The translations under genes were made by a program, and so were the position numbers. The notes beneath the pieces were generated by a model, which saw nothing but the letters and a program-made list of their open reading frames with translations, ran no database searches and had not been told where the DNA came from. Below are positions 62,110-64,000 of a stretch of DNA of 64,000 nucleotides, piece by piece. The stretch spans positions 248,001 through 312,000 of the forward strand of contig JAYQTB010000004.1 in the NCBI GenBank assembly GCA_038147195.1. The letters run 5' to 3'. Position 1 is the first letter of the stretch. Each line of letters opens with the position of its first letter. The DNA is from Eutrophocola salsuginis. Its GTDB lineage: Bacteria > Pseudomonadota > Gammaproteobacteria > Pseudomonadales > Pseudohongiellaceae.

Positions 62110-63324
62110 TCAAAAGCTGGCCTGGAACCAGAGCCAGAGTTTTTGGGTGTCCGGCAACGGCAGGTCGCCCTGGCTATAGTCGGCAAATTTCAGCCCTACT
62201 GTGTTATTCTTGGACAGGGGTTTGACATACTGGATGTCGATTTCACTGCCCAGATCGCTGATACCCGGCGTGGAATCTTCGGCATCGAATTCGTGATAAA
62301 CAGCGGTCAGCGTGCCACCCAGTACCTTGCCGCTCAGGTTCAGGTATATGTCTTCAATGCCCTGGGCAGGTGTCCCCAGGAACAGGTCGGCCCAGCCATT
62401 GAACGCATGCAGGGTAGCCAGGGGGGTAGAAAATCCGTAACTGCCACCGTCAGAGCCCAGCACCTCATAGCCGAGTTTTGCTGTCACCGGACTGAAGGTC
62501 AGGCCGCCCTCAAGCATCAGGTAGTCGGCATCAAAACTGGTAGCGCCGGTTTTGGATTCCTGGGTGGCAAATTCAGCAATGTAGGAGGCATTCATCTCGC
62601 CAACCTTGGCTGTCCCATTCAACCTGATCCCGTAAGTATCCAGCGAGTTGGATACCGGCAGATCATCGAGTTCCAGCAGGTAGGCATAACCGGTCAGTGT
62701 CGCTGATGGCAGTTTATAACTGGCATGAAACAGGTGGTCAGAGCTGTCCAGGTCGGCATCCTGGGCAAAAATACGCTCGCGGGTATCCAGGTAGTAGTAG
62801 CTCAGGTTGAGTTTGTCATTGACCGTGTATTTGGCACTCAGGGCGTCATAAACCTGCCAGTCCTGGCGCCAGCCGACGGCACCGACAAAGCGCTGGTTAT
62901 CCAGGTTGATCACCTGTCTGCCCAGCTTGGCGGTGAAACCGCTGTTACTGTATTGCAGGTAGCCCTGGTTAACTTCCGTGGTTTCAGGATCGGCAATCAC
63001 GGAGTAGAGCCCCGGGTTGAATCCGGTTGGGCCTACGGTGTAATCGGTAACACCAAGTACCGTGCGGACATTCTCCATTTCCAGTGTGGCGGAGAAGCCT
63101 TCAAATGTGCCGGTGGTGTAGTTGAGCATGGACCGCAGCGTCAGGGCATCGGCATCCTGAACAACATTGTCCTGCTCAACACCTTCATAGCGCAGGCGGA
63201 AATTACCGGCTACCTTGCCACCGGTAATGGCCTCAGTGAGCGACTGGGCATACAGGGGTGAGCTCAGGGCACTGCCGCCAATCAGAAGGGCGCAGGTGAG
63301 GTGTCTGGTGAGATAAGATTTCAT
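62110..63324 (-). CDS. Outer-membrane porin, alginate-export-like family
   Basis: A 404-residue beta-barrel protein. The signal peptide MKSYLTRHLTCALLIGGSALS is cleaved near LYAQS. The mature part begins EAITGGKVAGNFRLRYEGVEQD, then shows alternating strands such as LTLRSMLNYTTGTFEGFS and GFTAKLGRQVINLDNQRFVG, and ends in LWLWFQASF with a C-terminal Phe. This pattern fits the alginate_exp/OprD-like porins. Placed between nirD and the nitrite channel, it may let nitrate or nitrite cross the outer membrane. Such placing is common in marine gammaproteobacteria, but the solute is inferred. Confidence 0.85.
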   Translation of the reverse strand: MKSYLTRHLTCALLIGGSALSSPLYAQSLTEAITGGKVAGNFRLRYEGVEQDNVVQDADALTLRSMLNYTTGTFEGFSATLEMENVRTVLGVTDYTVGPTGFNPGLYSVIADPETTEVNQGYLQYSNSGFTAKLGRQVINLDNQRFVGAVGWRQDWQVYDALSAKYTVNDKLNLSYYYLDTRERIFAQDADLDSSDHLFHASYKLPSATLTGYAYLLELDDLPVSNSLDTYGIRLNGTAKVGEMNASYIAEFATQESKTGATSFDADYLMLEGGLTFSPVTAKLGYEVLGSDGGSYGFSTPLATLHAFNGWADLFLGTPAQGIEDIYLNLSGKVLGGTLTAVYHEFDAEDSTPGISDLGSEIDIQYVKPLSKNNTVGLKFADYSQGDLPLPDTQKLWLWFQASF

Positions 63325-63503
63325 GGGGTTAAGTCTTGATTTTTTTAAAAACTAAAAATCCTGTTGCGCGTTCCGGCTGTTCGTCAACCAGCATGATACG
63401 GAGAACTTCATGGTTTGCGCTTTTCATGACTGCCTGCTGGTTACTGCCTGAATTCGTGTGAGGAGTCTGTTATTCGGAACGTGCTTAATAAAGAAAAAAT
63501 ACG

Positions 63504-63872
63504 TCAGCTCTCGTGGAGCATCTGGACATGGTTGCCTTGAATTCGTGCGGGGAACACGTCCACACTGATGGTGTCGTCTTCAAGACAGTCACCTGATTGC
63601 AGGTTGAAGTGCTGCTTGAAAATGGGTGAGGCTACCACGAGCTGATCCTTCAGTGATCCGACAATGCCTCGACTCAGAACGTTTGCCTGGCTGAAAGGAT
63701 CGTAATTGGCGATGGCGTACAGGGACAGGGGTTTGCCCACATAGAACAGGGCCACCTGTTTGTTTTCGAAAAGCACACACACACCGGAGCCGGGGACGAG
63801 GTCTTCCTGTAAACAAACAGTTAGCCAGTCGTTGTCGACAGCAGGAATGGATTCAACAGTGACACTAGACAT
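63504..63872 (-). CDS. nirD: Assimilatory nitrite reductase small subunit
   Basis: NirD is the small Rieske-like subunit of NADH-dependent nitrite reductase. The 122-residue protein has WLTVCLQEDLVPGSGVCVLF, VALFYVGKPLSLYAIANYDPFS, and ANVLSRGIVGSL with the end FNLQSGDCLEDD. As in most NirD proteins the Rieske cysteines and histidines are absent. The start overlaps the end of nirB by eight bases. Confidence 0.92.
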   Translation of the reverse strand: MSSVTVESIPAVDNDWLTVCLQEDLVPGSGVCVLFENKQVALFYVGKPLSLYAIANYDPFSQANVLSRGIVGSLKDQLVVASPIFKQHFNLQSGDCLEDDTISVDVFPARIQGNHVQMLHES

Positions 63873-64000
63873 TGGCAGCCTCGATCAGTTCCAGTTTTTC
63901 TTCAGGGGTGGCGGGACGTCGTTGTCCCCGTTCTTTCACGTATCCCAGGTTGTCATCGGTGGCAGGTGAATTGACGAACTGCCTGAACCGTCTGACATGC
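63865..64000 (-). CDS. nirB: Assimilatory nitrite reductase large subunit, C-terminal end only
   Basis: The last 44 codons read RRFRQFVNSPATDDNLGYV, then KERGQRRPATPEEKLELI and EAANV before TAG 63865. This is the conserved NirB tail (FVNSP-TDD, RPATPE). The FAD, NADH and sirohaem/4Fe-4S domains lie beyond the right edge of the window. NirB reduces nitrite to ammonia with NADH. It overlaps nirD by eight bases, and the sirohaem need fits the CbiX-like gene 8 kb away. Confidence 0.88.
   Translation of the reverse strand, partial: HVRRFRQFVNSPATDDNLGYVKERGQRRPATPEEKLELIEAANV

Noticed and set aside
1..64000. tRNA, rRNA, riboswitch, prophage or complete insertion sequence
   Set aside because: The spacers were read for cloverleaf ends, conserved riboswitch cores, integrases and transposases; none was found. 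Small structured RNAs could be missed without covariance models.

Overview
The window is a chromosomal segment of a Gram-negative bacterium, almost certainly a marine or aquatic gammaproteobacterium. The evidence is the outer-membrane machinery (lptE, lnt, rlpA, an outer-membrane porin) and classic gammaproteobacterial gene blocks: proA-nadD-rsfS-rlmH-mrdA-rodA-rlpA-dacA-ybeD-lipB-lipA, miaB-phoH-ybeY-corC-lnt, leuS-lptE, ybgA-phrB and nirBD. A genus cannot be named from sequence alone. The accessory genes (DUF6152-type secreted proteins, ThuA, PQQ-type sugar dehydrogenase, beta-helix proteins, spinster-type MFS) resemble the gene content of marine heterotrophic lineages; that is an impression, not a measurement.

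Layout. 0-1.8 kb: serA-serC on the minus strand (serine synthesis; serC is cut by the window edge). 1.9-12.7 kb: a long plus-strand block for proline, NAD, ribosome maturation, cell elongation (PBP2, RodA, RlpA, PBP5) and lipoate synthesis. mrdA carries an apparent one-base frameshift near its start. A 106-bp element with 27-bp perfect inverted repeats separates lipA from convergent holA. 13.8-21.2 kb: a mixed region with a polysaccharide deacetylase, a DUF6152 gene with an internal stop, a 44-residue membrane peptide with its own terminator, a gamma-glutamyltransferase homologue, trmO, a decayed gene and a DUF2332 gene. 21.3-29 kb: two paralogous secreted beta-helix proteins facing each other around ThuA, PQQ-type dehydrogenase, membrane hydrolase and DUF1330 genes. 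29.3-32.4 kb: lptE and leuS. 32.8-36.9 kb: a four-gene minus-strand catabolic operon (HpcH/HpaI aldolase homologue, HIBADH-type reductase, MFS transporter, ICL/PEPM enzyme), with an SDR gene divergent from it. 37.9-41.3 kb: an intact DUF6152 gene with its partner gene, and a secreted M3 peptidase. 41.4-44.2 kb: cupin, peroxiredoxin, persulfide dioxygenase and a YeeE/YedE pair (thiol and sulfide handling). 44.4-52.9 kb: a DegP/DegQ protease, an AEC transporter, lnt-corC-ybeY-phoH-miaB, and DUF1820. 53-59 kb: a methyltransferase, a TIGR01777 epimerase, hemH, a CbiX-type chelatase, ybgA and phrB. 59.4-64 kb: a nitrite assimilation cluster on the minus strand (nirB-nirD-porin-nitrite channel-PP2C/kinase fusion), preceded at its left edge by a truncated TonB-receptor N-terminus.

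Several reading frames are broken by a single base (mrdA, the DUF6152 gene at 15.7 kb, a small ORF at 45.9 kb). These may be real decay or assembly error; mrdA is essential in rod-shaped relatives, so error is the likelier reading there. I found no tRNA, rRNA, CRISPR array, prophage or intact insertion sequence. No region is a clear case of a wholly new system. The most unusual items are the HpcH/HpaI homologue with replaced catalytic residues inside a gar-like operon, the phosphatase-kinase fusion in the nitrite cluster, the inverted-repeat element after lipA, and the terminator-flanked membrane peptide.
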